Positions 45,514 to 54,817 of a stretch of 64,000 bases of DNA are shown here, in pieces. The notes below the pieces were generated by a model that was given only the letters and a program-made list of their open reading frames with translations, searched no databases and was not told the DNA's origin. Position 1 is the stretch's first letter; every line of letters begins with the position of its first letter. The position numbers and the translations under genes are program-made. Source of the DNA: Fulvivirga marina (GTDB lineage Bacteria; Bacteroidota; Bacteroidia; Cytophagales; Cyclobacteriaceae); NCBI RefSeq assembly GCF_016775155.1, contig NZ_JAEUGD010000042.1:248001-312000 (forward strand). Direction: 5' to 3'.

Positions 45514-48500
45514 CTAATCTATTAAGTATAGTAAATCATTAATTTTGAGTTGAATAATCTTAATATTACTCTTAAACCTACTATTAATTTTTTCAAGTGA
45601 TTGACATTCATTAAATATTGTTAATAGCTTGGCGTGCTGTAATTGGCTGATTATTGGGCTAATTTTATGCATTTCTCTTTTAACATTAACTAAATCACCT
45701 TCATCACTATACTTCTTAATGTTGGCATTGAATATCTTCAAATCTTGTTTAAGTATATCTTTAAACTCTTTTAATTTGAGAGGCTCAGCTTGAAAAGCCC
45801 GCTCGTAATATTGAAAATTAAATGGTAAGTTTCTGTGCGACTCAACTCTATTGAGATATTTATCTAGCAAATCTAAAAGATGCTGGGAATTCATGGGTTT
45901 TGTTATGATATCATTCATGCCAGATTCCACAATTTTATTTTTAGCCATTTCACTGATATCTGCGGTAAAAGCAATAATGGGTATATTTTTTAATTCATCT
46001 GATCCTCTTCTTATTAACATAGAAGTTTCATATCCATCCATTCCTGGCATTTGAACATCCATCAAAATTAAATCATACTTTCTTTTTGATAATTTATTAA
46101 TTGCTTCTTCACCATTATTGGCTATGTCACACACAATATTTAAATCCTCAAGAAAGGTTTGAACTAGAAATTGATTAGTATAAACATCTTCAATGTAAAG
46201 AATTCTCTTTCCATTAAATTCATTTCTTAAAGAAAGCCTTTTAGATATTGGTGCACTTTGATTAGCTTCATCAAGTATCGTTAACTCCAACGGAATTTCA
46301 ACATGGAAACTAGACCCCTGACCAACTTCACTTTCTACGTCAATTTTACCATCAAAAAGACCCACCAATTTTTTGACAATAGCGAGACCAAGACCAGTTC
46401 CACCTTTCTGATGGCTAATATTCATTTTGCTCTGTTCAAATAATTCAAATATTATTTTTTTATCACTCTCATTAATTCCTATTCCTGTATCCTTTATGGT
46501 GAAGCGAATATTAGCTATTGACTTGGATAACTTAACCATTCTTGCTTGTATTGTTACCTCACCAGAATCAGTAAATTTGATGGCATTCAGTACCAGGTTA
46601 TTTATTATTTGCTTTAACCGGGTAACGTCACCATTGACGTACTTGGGCAAGTCCGTACAAAGAAATAGCCTTAACAAAACCCCCTTTTCATTAGCCAATA
46701 TTGCAAAAGTGTTTTTGGCTTCTAGCAGGAGATCATGCAGGTTAAAGGGCTGTTTAATAATTTCAACTTTATCTGCCTGAATCTTTGTGAAATCAAGTAT
46801 ATCTGTAATCAATCTCATCAAATTGTCAGCCGACAACTTCAATGTTTTTAACATTTTTAGCTGACTTTTCTTTGGATTTTTATTTAACAGTATTTCACTT
46901 AATCCAATTACTGAGTTCAAAGGGGTTCTGATTTCATGGCTCATTATAGAGAGAAAATCCTCCTTTATCCGAGAAGCTTTTTCCGTCTCTTTTTTCGATT
47001 CCTCTAACTCAGCTTCCCGTTCTTTTAATTTTGTAATATCACTGCTCAATGAGAAGTAATAATAATTATCACTTAAGCCATTGATTTTAAAAGGTACTAT
47101 CGTTTTCAATAACCAAAAATAGGACCCATCCTTAGCCTTGTTCTTGACTTCCCCCCGCCATATTTTTCCAGCAATTATGGTATTCCACATATCTTTGAAG
47201 AATTCTTTGCTGTGGTACCCGGAATTAACAATTCTATGCGACTGCCCTATAACTTCATCTTCATCATACCCGGATATTTCTTCAAATTTCCGATTTACCT
47301 CTAATAAGTCTCCCTTATGATCTGTCGCCGACAAGATAGCTATTTCATTAATGGCATTGTTTCTTACGCTTAATTTGGTGTTTAATATCTCTAGCTCTGT
47401 TTTAGAGACAACAAGCTGTTTGTTTTGGCGTTTTATGAGTGAATTTTTTTGATCAACCTCCTCAATACGCAAGGTTAGTTCGCGAGTTAGGTCTTTAAAT
47501 TTATTGTTGGATTTAACAAGATCAGCGTTTAATATTTTTAGCTTTTCCTGTGCTAACACCCTTTCATGGGTATTATGCGAAGTAGAAATAAACTGCTCGA
47601 AGTTTCCTTCAATATCATACGATAATTTAAGTGAATGCTCAAGCCAAATAAACTGGCCTTTTTTGGTTTTACACCTTGTCTCAATTACAAGAATCTCATT
47701 TTGTTGTTCAATGGCTTTACTTAATTCAGACCTCACCAGTTGAGCATCATCATCATGTACACAATCTAAAAATGCTAAATTTTTAAACTCTCTCAAGCTA
47801 TAACCAAGTACTTGGGTGATGGAGGGAGACACATAAATATTTTCAAAATTTGAATTAAAAATACAAATTATATCAGTGACGTTATCAGCTAATAATTTGT
47901 ACAGAGACTGGCTATCTCGCAATTTCTCCTCTGTTTCTTTAAGTTCCGTTATATCTACGAATGATGCATGCCGGCATTTTTCACCTTCGTAAATAATATC
48001 CTTAACAGAGACTTGACATTTGAATGGCTTTCCATTCGCTTTTAAGTATTCACAGATGAAAGTTTCGTTCAAAGGCTTTCCTTGCTCTACTTTTGTTAAG
48101 CGTTCTCGTAGAATACTTCTCCCATTTTCACTTGCGTGATCTAAAATGGATTTTGATAAAAAAGATTTCAATGAACTATAACCAAACATTTTAAACAAAG
48201 CGGGATTAGCAAATGATATTTTATTGCCCTTTGCTATTCCAATGCCCATTGAGGTACTTTGAACCAATGAACGGTATTTTTGTTGACTTTCGTTTAACTT
48301 TTGATTTGTAACCTCAAGTTCCTTTGTTCTTTTTTTAACTAACGCCTCAAGATTAGACCTGTATTTTTCAAGTTCAAGCTCGATATTTTTGTATTCAGTA
48401 ATATCTGTTGCAGTACCTAATGATCTTAAGGCATTACCATTTTTATCTCTGGTGGTTTTGCATTGTTCATGTATATATTTAAGGTTGCCCTTTTTTGTAA

Positions 48501-50709
48501 TTACCCTATGTACAATACTGTATTCAGAATTGTTATGAATATGATCTAAAAATGCAGCATTTACTTCATCATGGTCATCCGGATGAACTAATCCCAAAAA
48601 AACATCATAATTTGCAGGGCCTGAATTTATTGGAAGTTCAAGAAGTCTATAAACTTGTTCCGACCAGTATAATTTGTTTTCAACAATATCTAATTCCCAG
48701 CTACCGACTTTACCAATTTCCTGAGCTTGTTTTAATGCCAGTTCACTTGCTTCTAATTTATCCCTTTGATTTTTAAGATTACTTATATTTTTACTTACAG
48801 TAGCCATTTTCATAGGTTTCCCTGTAAGCGGATCATTGATTATAAAAATATCGAAGAGTACATCAATCAATTCTCCTGTAGAAATGTTCTTAAACTTACT
48901 TTCTCCAGCCCATCTTCCTTCTGTAGCTATCGCAGGGGATATCGTTTCTTTGATTTGTTTCTTTCCCTCATCATCAAAGTAATCAAGAATGTGTGTTTGT
49001 TGGTAATCGTCACCCATGCCTAATAGGCGATGAGCATAATCATTTACAAATTGTATATTACCGTCCAAGTCAGAAATCCCGATAATATCTTCAGCATTTT
49101 CAACAATTAAAGCTAATTGATGTAGTTCTTTTTCTACCTTTTTGTTTTCGGTAATGTCAGCAGCATAGCCAATCATTCCATAGGGAATACCCTTTTCATC
49201 CTTTAAAAGAGACAATGATATATCAAGGTTAATTCTATTACCTTGTTTGGTAATACCAATTGCTTCTGTCCTATGCGAATCATTTTGGATAAGTTTACCC
49301 ATTATCTCATTAGCCAGGTGCTCATGTTGATCATCAGGGTAAAGCATAGTTATGTGATTCCCTAGCATCTCTTCACGAGAATACCCATTAATCAATACAG
49401 CTCCGTGATTTACATAGGTCATGATGCCATTCATGTCAACACAGATAATGGATAAATGGCTATCATCAATGGATTGTGATTGCTTTAGAATTTCATGCTC
49501 TTTTATTTTCAACTGAGTAATATCATTGCCAATGCTTAGTACTTCAATCAAATTACCGTTTTGATTAAACGGGTGATTGGTCCAACTCATCCACACACGT
49601 GTACCATCTTTTTTTACATTTTCATTTTCACAAATACCAAATGCTTCAGGGTCTGATAATACATCATTTACCATTTGAGAGAGGTCATTACCCAATGAAT
49701 CAAATTCAGGTACAATAGTTCCAATCACCGGTTTTCCTATCAACTCATTTTCGTTGAACCCAAAATATTCATAGGTAAATTTGTTGGCAAAACCTATTGT
49801 GCCATCGGCTCTCAGTTTAATAATACAGCTGTTAGCATTTTCAACTATATCCCTATATAGTTTTTCGGTAGCAATAGGTGCTCTTTGAGATATTGCCTCA
49901 GAGGTAATATCCCTTGCTAGTATTAGACAACCAATCAACTCACTATCTGAGTCAAAAATGGGTTTCCCAAGAATAGAAAAGTGCTTTAAACCTTCAGGAG
50001 AGAGTATTTTTGTGTCAAAATTGGTTTCCTTTTTATGTTTAAAAACGTACTCAACATGCTTAACTGTCTTATTCTTTTCTTCAATATCTGGTTGAAAGTC
50101 AAGTAAATTTTTACCCACAAGTTGATCTTGTTTGTAATTGGATGTGTTCCTATTTACTTCATTTATTACAAGGTTTTTGTCGAGTACTAAAATGATGTCT
50201 GATAAGCAATTGCAAACCGATTCATATAACTCATACTGAGATTGTGTTTGTTCTTTCTCAGCTAATAATGAATAAGAATGTATGACCTGATCTAAGGCCA
50301 ACTCAACGTAAGTAGCTGGAACAGGTAGTTGCTTTGAATTTGAAAAGCCTAAATAAAGATGGCCTTTGTATTTATTGTGAAGCACTGGAAAAACCCAATA
50401 GGTACTTATTAATTTGGATTTAAATAAGCCTACGAAATCTGCTTCAGTTTTATTGTTTCGCGTAATTAATTTAGGCTTCTTAAGACCTTTGTGATATGTA
50501 TTATTTTCTACAACGTTATTAACACCATCACCATTTGTGAAAATTAATTTTGGATGAGATTTAAGCTCATCCTTCATAAATGTGATAACCGATTTTTTGA
50601 GACTACTTGAGTCGTTACTTTTCTGAATTAATTGATTTAATTGCCTTAAGAATCTGGTGCCTGGCTCGTGCTGTAATTCTCCATGGTTAATTGATTTTTC
50701 CAAGTTCAA
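45514..50709 (-). CDS. Giant hybrid histidine kinase with eight PAS domains, receiver and Hpt-like domain
   Basis: The 1731-residue cytoplasmic protein begins with a GAF-like region (about 1-160). Eight PAS domains follow in series to about residue 1240, including CIIKLRADGTIGFANKF, IICVDMNGIMTYVNHG and LSATDHKGDLLEVNRKF. A coiled coil leads to HisKA with His in FLSIMSHEIRTPLNSV, HATPase with GGTGLGLAIVKKLVGL, a receiver with Asp in DLILMDVQMPGMDG, and a C-terminal helical Hpt-like domain whose His is in REMHKISPIISQL rather than the usual HxLKG. The start overlaps the LuxR regulator gene by four bases, so that regulator is a likely final target. Confidence 0.9.
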   Translation of the reverse strand: MNLEKSINHGELQHEPGTRFLRQLNQLIQKSNDSSSLKKSVITFMKDELKSHPKLIFTNGDGVNNVVENNTYHKGLKKPKLITRNNKTEADFVGLFKSKLISTYWVFPVLHNKYKGHLYLGFSNSKQLPVPATYVELALDQVIHSYSLLAEKEQTQSQYELYESVCNCLSDIILVLDKNLVINEVNRNTSNYKQDQLVGKNLLDFQPDIEEKNKTVKHVEYVFKHKKETNFDTKILSPEGLKHFSILGKPIFDSDSELIGCLILARDITSEAISQRAPIATEKLYRDIVENANSCIIKLRADGTIGFANKFTYEYFGFNENELIGKPVIGTIVPEFDSLGNDLSQMVNDVLSDPEAFGICENENVKKDGTRVWMSWTNHPFNQNGNLIEVLSIGNDITQLKIKEHEILKQSQSIDDSHLSIICVDMNGIMTYVNHGAVLINGYSREEMLGNHITMLYPDDQHEHLANEIMGKLIQNDSHRTEAIGITKQGNRINLDISLSLLKDEKGIPYGMIGYAADITENKKVEKELHQLALIVENAEDIIGISDLDGNIQFVNDYAHRLLGMGDDYQQTHILDYFDDEGKKQIKETISPAIATEGRWAGESKFKNISTGELIDVLFDIFIINDPLTGKPMKMATVSKNISNLKNQRDKLEASELALKQAQEIGKVGSWELDIVENKLYWSEQVYRLLELPINSGPANYDVFLGLVHPDDHDEVNAAFLDHIHNNSEYSIVHRVITKKGNLKYIHEQCKTTRDKNGNALRSLGTATDITEYKNIELELEKYRSNLEALVKKRTKELEVTNQKLNESQQKYRSLVQSTSMGIGIAKGNKISFANPALFKMFGYSSLKSFLSKSILDHASENGRSILRERLTKVEQGKPLNETFICEYLKANGKPFKCQVSVKDIIYEGEKCRHASFVDITELKETEEKLRDSQSLYKLLADNVTDIICIFNSNFENIYVSPSITQVLGYSLREFKNLAFLDCVHDDDAQLVRSELSKAIEQQNEILVIETRCKTKKGQFIWLEHSLKLSYDIEGNFEQFISTSHNTHERVLAQEKLKILNADLVKSNNKFKDLTRELTLRIEEVDQKNSLIKRQNKQLVVSKTELEILNTKLSVRNNAINEIAILSATDHKGDLLEVNRKFEEISGYDEDEVIGQSHRIVNSGYHSKEFFKDMWNTIIAGKIWRGEVKNKAKDGSYFWLLKTIVPFKINGLSDNYYYFSLSSDITKLKEREAELEESKKETEKASRIKEDFLSIMSHEIRTPLNSVIGLSEILLNKNPKKSQLKMLKTLKLSADNLMRLITDILDFTKIQADKVEIIKQPFNLHDLLLEAKNTFAILANEKGVLLRLFLCTDLPKYVNGDVTRLKQIINNLVLNAIKFTDSGEVTIQARMVKLSKSIANIRFTIKDTGIGINESDKKIIFELFEQSKMNISHQKGGTGLGLAIVKKLVGLFDGKIDVESEVGQGSSFHVEIPLELTILDEANQSAPISKRLSLRNEFNGKRILYIEDVYTNQFLVQTFLEDLNIVCDIANNGEEAINKLSKRKYDLILMDVQMPGMDGYETSMLIRRGSDELKNIPIIAFTADISEMAKNKIVESGMNDIITKPMNSQHLLDLLDKYLNRVESHRNLPFNFQYYERAFQAEPLKLKEFKDILKQDLKIFNANIKKYSDEGDLVNVKREMHKISPIISQLQHAKLLTIFNECQSLEKINSRFKSNIKIIQLKINDLLYLID

Positions 50710-51338
50710 ATAATTTTGTTTTCAATAGCAATCTTTACCAGCTCAGCAGTGTTTTTAATTCCAAATCGATTTAAAATTCTGCTTCTGTGAGTTTCCACTG
50801 TTCTTTTGCTAAGCGCGAGGTTATTTGCGATTTCCTTACTTGATTTTCCCTCACTTATATATTTGATAATTTCCTTCTCACGGTTAGATAAAGAAGGAAT
50901 TGACCCAAAATCATTCACCTTAGAGAAAACGTTATTAATTAGTATGGATGATACTTCAGAAGAATAATGCTTGTTACCTTTCATTACTTTTCTTATTCCA
51001 TACACAAGGTCATCAGGGTCAACATCTTTATGGATATAGCCATCAACATCATATTCAATAGATTTTATTAGATAGAATTCCTCTTTATGCATGCTAAGCA
51101 TGATGAGTTTGATGTCTTTACGCTTTCTTCTAAAACTGTTAACCAGTTGCAACCCACTTTTTTCTCCTAATGATATGTCAATTAAATATAAGTCTGGGTT
51201 ATCAGTCTCACAATTCTTCAATGCATCATCAGGATCTGAGTATTCAGCTATCAGAGACATATCCTCCTCCTGTTTTATAATGCTTGAAATTGCAATTCGA
51301 AATAATTTGTGGTCATCAATTATTACAATTTTTATCAT
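50706..51338 (-). CDS. NarL/LuxR-type response regulator
   Basis: The 210-residue protein has a receiver (residues 3-120) with DDHKLFR, phospho-accepting Asp in DLYLIDISLGEKSG and Lys in DGYIHKDVDPDD, and a LuxR-type helix-turn-helix at about 145-210 with LSNREKEIIKYISEGKSSKEIANNL and KRTVETHRSRIL. It overlaps the hybrid kinase gene by four bases and is the first gene of this sensory block. It is the only DNA-binding regulator in the block, and could control the che operon, which is inference. Confidence 0.93.
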   Translation of the reverse strand: MIKIVIIDDHKLFRIAISSIIKQEEDMSLIAEYSDPDDALKNCETDNPDLYLIDISLGEKSGLQLVNSFRRKRKDIKLIMLSMHKEEFYLIKSIEYDVDGYIHKDVDPDDLVYGIRKVMKGNKHYSSEVSSILINNVFSKVNDFGSIPSLSNREKEIIKYISEGKSSKEIANNLALSKRTVETHRSRILNRFGIKNTAELVKIAIENKII

Positions 51339-52028
51339 ACCTGATAATTACTATTTTATACACAAGTTATGAAAAAACTCTGATTATTAACTTGTTATAA
51401 TTAGAAAATATAGAGCGTTGCATCCCGACCAAGTTTGTCCAAAACTAAACACGAAGGTTATGTCTATTTGGGTCGATTAGGTCAAGAAACTTTTGCCACT
51501 ATAAAATAAATACATTATTACACTTTATTGTATTGAGGGAAAAGTAAAAGAATAAAAGAACAATACCATTACGTATAAATACTTAATAGTCATCTTGTTT
51601 GCACTAGCTGTAAACTACTTGTCACTTTAGCTAAAGGCGTTTTTTCGAGGTCGGTGAGGTATTTTTAGGGTCCTTTTTATTATAAAAACCTTGTTACCTA
51701 CTTTTGTGTAGCCGAGTAGTGCCTAGCTGATGTTTCTCTGCATTAATCCACGTTTGTGTTTCTCAAACTTTTCTATTCAGCACTTATTAAACATAATCTG
51801 CATGTCAGATAGCCATACACGCGTCGAACACATTGATTTTTCAGGTAAACCTCTTTAGTAAAGGGAAGGGTATTTGCTTTTTGTGTTGATGATCAGTGAC
51901 TTAATCAAGTCGTCGATACCCGGATAAAATTATATGATCTGGGGTAGACGACTTTTGATGGTAAATTAATGCTTTGATAAGTTGATTTATTTCAAAATAA
52001 GGATGATTTTTACCATTGCCTATCACGG
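51339..52028 (+). promoter_or_regulatory. Gene-free stretch with CRISPR leader
   Basis: No gene is seen in these 690 bases. The right part, next to the first perfect repeat, is the leader side because the repeats at the other end of the array are degenerate. It contains a hairpin at 51908-51953 listed separately. The left part must hold the promoter of the LuxR regulator on the minus strand. Confidence 0.6.
51908..51953. repeat. Inverted repeat in the CRISPR leader
   Basis: AGTCGTC and GACGACT form the outer stem (51908-51914 and 51947-51953), and TACCC pairs with GGGTA inside after a two-base bulge, giving 12 pairs around a loop of about 20 bases. It lies 75 bases before the first repeat and is followed by TTTT. 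It may guide spacer integration or shape leader RNA. Confidence 0.5.
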
Positions 52029-53733
52029 CTGCTAATCGTACCTAGGAGGAATTGAAATGCCCTTCAAACGGTTTTGGCTTGGTCGCCTTGGTTTCTGCTA
52101 ATCGTACCTAGGAGGAATTGAAATTGGAGTGCCCCTGGTGAATTAACAAAAGTAGAAGACTGCTAATCGTACCTAGGAGGAATTGAAATCTAGCTCTTCA
52201 TAATCCATTTTTGAGAAAGGTTTGCTGCTAATCGTACCTAGGAGGAATTGAAATTTTGCTGAGGCGGAAACGTCCATTCCGGATATCGAGGCTGCTAATC
52301 GTACCTAGGAGGAATTGAAATAAGTAATCCGACCTAATACAATCTTGTTGATCAGCTGCTAATCGTACCTAGGAGGAATTGAAATAACATAAAAAACTAT
52401 GGAATACGCTAACGAAACCCTACTGCTAATCGTACCTAGGAGGAATTGAAATCTTGGGACTGCAAGCCCGATAAAACGGGCCTAGAACTGCTAATCGTAC
52501 CTAGGAGGAATTGAAATTGATCTATAATGCTTTGTTCGATTGGAGTTATTTCCCTGCTAATCGTACCTAGGAGGAATTGAAATATTCATGACAGGACTTA
52601 CAGAATGAATGATAAGTTCTGCTAATCGTACCTAGGAGGAATTGAAATAGGCCAAAGGAGGATTAAAAGCCGAGGCCCCCAACTGCTAATCGTACCTAGG
52701 AGGAATTGAAATAGAATCTGTTGCAAAGGCAGCTCCTTTTTCAGTTTCCTGCTAATCGTACCTAGGAGGAATTGAAATACCGTTATATGGGACTTCTTTG
52801 CCAAACATTTGAAACTGCTAATCGTACCTAGGAGGAATTGAAATAAGGCAGTAACTTACCAGCAATGGATGGAGATTGACTGCTAATCGTACCTAGGAGG
52901 AATTGAAATAGGGGGTAGTGACTATTTGGGATATATTCCAGCACTTCTGCTAATCGTACCTAGGAGGAATTGAAATAAGAATCACCCGTTGTACTCAGTT
53001 TATGCCCCGGACTGCTAATCGTACCTAGGAGGAATTGAAATTTTCGTGAAAAGCACCATATCTACGGTTTTACGGTTTCTGCTAATCGTACCTAGGAGGA
53101 ATTGAAATTGGGAGACATTCCAGGTGCCCCAACAAATAGTGAATCTGCTAATCGTACCTAGGAGGAATTGAAATTCACGTAGCTTATAGCTGACTCAGAA
53201 AGCCTTACAGCTGCTAATCGTACCTAGGAGGAATTGAAATAGAACAAAAGTAAAAATCATAATGCATCATTTCCGGACTGCTAATCGTACCTAGGAGGAA
53301 TTGAAATAAAGATAGAATGATGATGATCGAGAAAGTCAAATCAACTGCTAATCGTACCTAGGAGGAATTGAAATTTATACGCAAGACAATCAACATATGT
53401 CTGATCTAACTGCTAATCGTACCTAGGAGGAATTGAAATATGACGGGGCACACCCTTACCTGAAGCCAGGCTTTACTGCTAATCGTACCTAGGAGGAATT
53501 GAAACCAAGCTTTAGCCCGTGGGTAGGATAATGCGGCTTGGTTCACGAGGGGTAGTGCGGCATGGCAGCGGGTACGAGTAAATGGGTTTGTAGGGATACA
53601 CCCTCTGCCTTTGGCATCTCCCTCGAGGGAGAATTTAGTGATTGTACCTAGGAGGAATTGAAATGTTTTTTGGCGTGATGAATGGTTTGTTAGCAATGTG
53701 GCTCTGCTAATCGTACCTAGAAGGAATTGAAAC
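52029..53733 (+). CRISPR. CRISPR array, 23 near-perfect repeats plus two degenerate ones
   Basis: The 30-base repeat starts CTGCTAATCGTACC and ends GGAATTGAAAT. I place repeats 1-23 from 52029-52058 to 53476-53505, with 22 spacers of 34-37 bases. The first 22 repeats look identical; repeat 23 has a final C instead of T. A degenerate copy lies at about 53635-53664 and another at 53704-53733 (one internal G-to-A change and final C). Degeneration at the right end puts the leader on the left and transcription on the plus strand. The ATTGAAAT end resembles the 8-base handle of type I or III systems. No cas gene is in this window. Confidence 0.97.
53506..53634. repeat. Unusual insert in the CRISPR trailer
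   Basis: Between repeat 23 and the degenerate repeat 24 lie 129 bases, far longer than a spacer. They begin with a stretch bounded by AACCAAGC and GCTTGGTT, an inverted pair, and end with a palindromic segment CTCCCTCGAGGGAG within a CTCTGCCTTTGGCATC context, which resembles dispersed intergenic repeats of Bacteroidota. The first 40 bases resemble the DNA after the last repeat at 53734. Confidence 0.55.
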
Positions 53734-53827
53734 CAAGCTATTGCCGAAGGAGTGGTGATGGGACTTAGTTCACGTGCATTTGACTTTAAATTATACTTAA
53801 TGTGTTTACAGTTACTAAGGCTGATTG

Positions 53828-54146
53828 CTAATCTATTTCAATATATTCTGACTTCCCACCTGTTTTGTCTCCGTTTAACCAATTCCAGTCAAACCTGAGT
53901 CCGATCCTGCCGTTTTGTTCTATGGTGATTTTACCTTGCGACTGTCCGGCATTGAAAAAGTAGTTCAATACGGTCTACACCTGTTTGCTTTCCAACGATT
54001 GAACCTTCAACAATAGCCCCTCCTTTGTAGGTTCCGGTAATTACCTCACCAGATTGTTTGTAATGAAATATGGTTTCATTTGAAGAGAGACCTTTGTTGT
54101 TTTCAATGGCAATAAATCTTTTGTCATGCAGGTTAATTTTTTTCAT
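53828..54146 (-). pseudogene. Frameshifted N-acetylglutamate synthase-like small protein
   Basis: The first frame (54146 down to 53931) gives MKKINLHDKRFIAIENNKG, then SNETIFHYKQSGEVITGTYKGGAIVEG and breaks off in an unrelated end. A second frame continues with NYFFNAGQSQGKITIEQNGRIGL and FDWNWLNGDKTGGKSE to a stop at 53828-53830. Joined, they match the usual layout of the roughly 110-residue family that databases call n-acetylglutamate synthase. The break is near 53955-53985. It may be a true pseudogene or a sequencing error. The family's enzyme name is doubtful. Confidence 0.65.
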
Positions 54147-54420
54147 ACGATAAGCTCAAAATAGTTAGAAATGCCAAGAATAACTTTTTTTGTTAAAAGT
54201 AGTCTGGTTTGTTGACTCCTGTTGTCTGTTGGAGCTTATAATATAGTTTTTGTGCCGTTTTTAATATAAATCATTATTGACCATTGAAATAAATTGATCG
54301 GGGAATTGGAGTGAATGGCTAAAGTATAGTTTGCCTTAGTTGCAATTAATGGTGTATTCTTATTAATTAGGCATTCAGAATATTGATGGCTTTTAATTTG
54401 TCTTTTTTAATCTTTCCTAT

Positions 54421-54813
54421 ATGCATTTGATTACTATCAAAGATGAAACCATTGGAGGTGACATTCTCAATGAAATAAAAATCCAGATTGACCGCGAAAG
54501 CATAAAAATTAAGGATCTGATTGCTTCTCGGGTTACAGCAGAGGTAAATGCCTATAACGACAGGCTTCCTGAATACTATAATGGCTTGGTAAAACCTTCT
54601 GATTCAGAGCAGACGCTGAATGGCTACAAAATGAAAAAGCGGAAGAAAGTAGATGCTGAAAAGCAGGTTTACATTGCTTTGGAAGCTTTCCAAGCTAACG
54701 GATTTTTCATTTTAGTAGATGATGAGCAGTGCGAAGACCTGGAGCAGGAAGTACTTGTGAATGAAAATACTTCCATTAGCTTTTTGAAGTTGACACCATT
54801 AGTAGGAGGTTGA
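54421..54813 (+). CDS. Unknown protein paired with DUF4132 gene
   Basis: The 130-residue product is not recognised. It is mixed alpha/beta, starts MHLITIKDETIGGDILNEIKIQI, has a charged middle with YKMKKRKKVDAEKQVYIALEAF, and ends with acidic and hydrophobic strands (ILVDDEQCEDLEQEV, FLKLTPLVGG). No signal peptide or membrane segment is seen. It ends four bases before the DUF4132 gene and is almost surely co-expressed with it, so it may be a partner of that protein. Confidence 0.75.
   Translation: MHLITIKDETIGGDILNEIKIQIDRESIKIKDLIASRVTAEVNAYNDRLPEYYNGLVKPSDSEQTLNGYKMKKRKKVDAEKQVYIALEAFQANGFFILVDDEQCEDLEQEVLVNENTSISFLKLTPLVGG
54804..54809 (+). promoter_or_regulatory. Strong Shine-Dalgarno before the DUF4132 gene
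   Basis: AGGAGG lies eight bases before ATG 54818. Bacteroidota genes rarely use such a site, so it may be chance (it codes for Val-Gly-Gly of the previous gene) or a sign of a gene acquired from elsewhere. Confidence 0.4.
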
Positions 54814-54817
54814 GGAA

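Noticed and set aside
52622-53696. Minus-strand ORFs with repeated FQFLLGTIS peptides
   Set aside because: They are translations of the CRISPR repeats and spacers read backwards; the peptide repeat comes from the 30-base DNA repeat and no coding signal is present.
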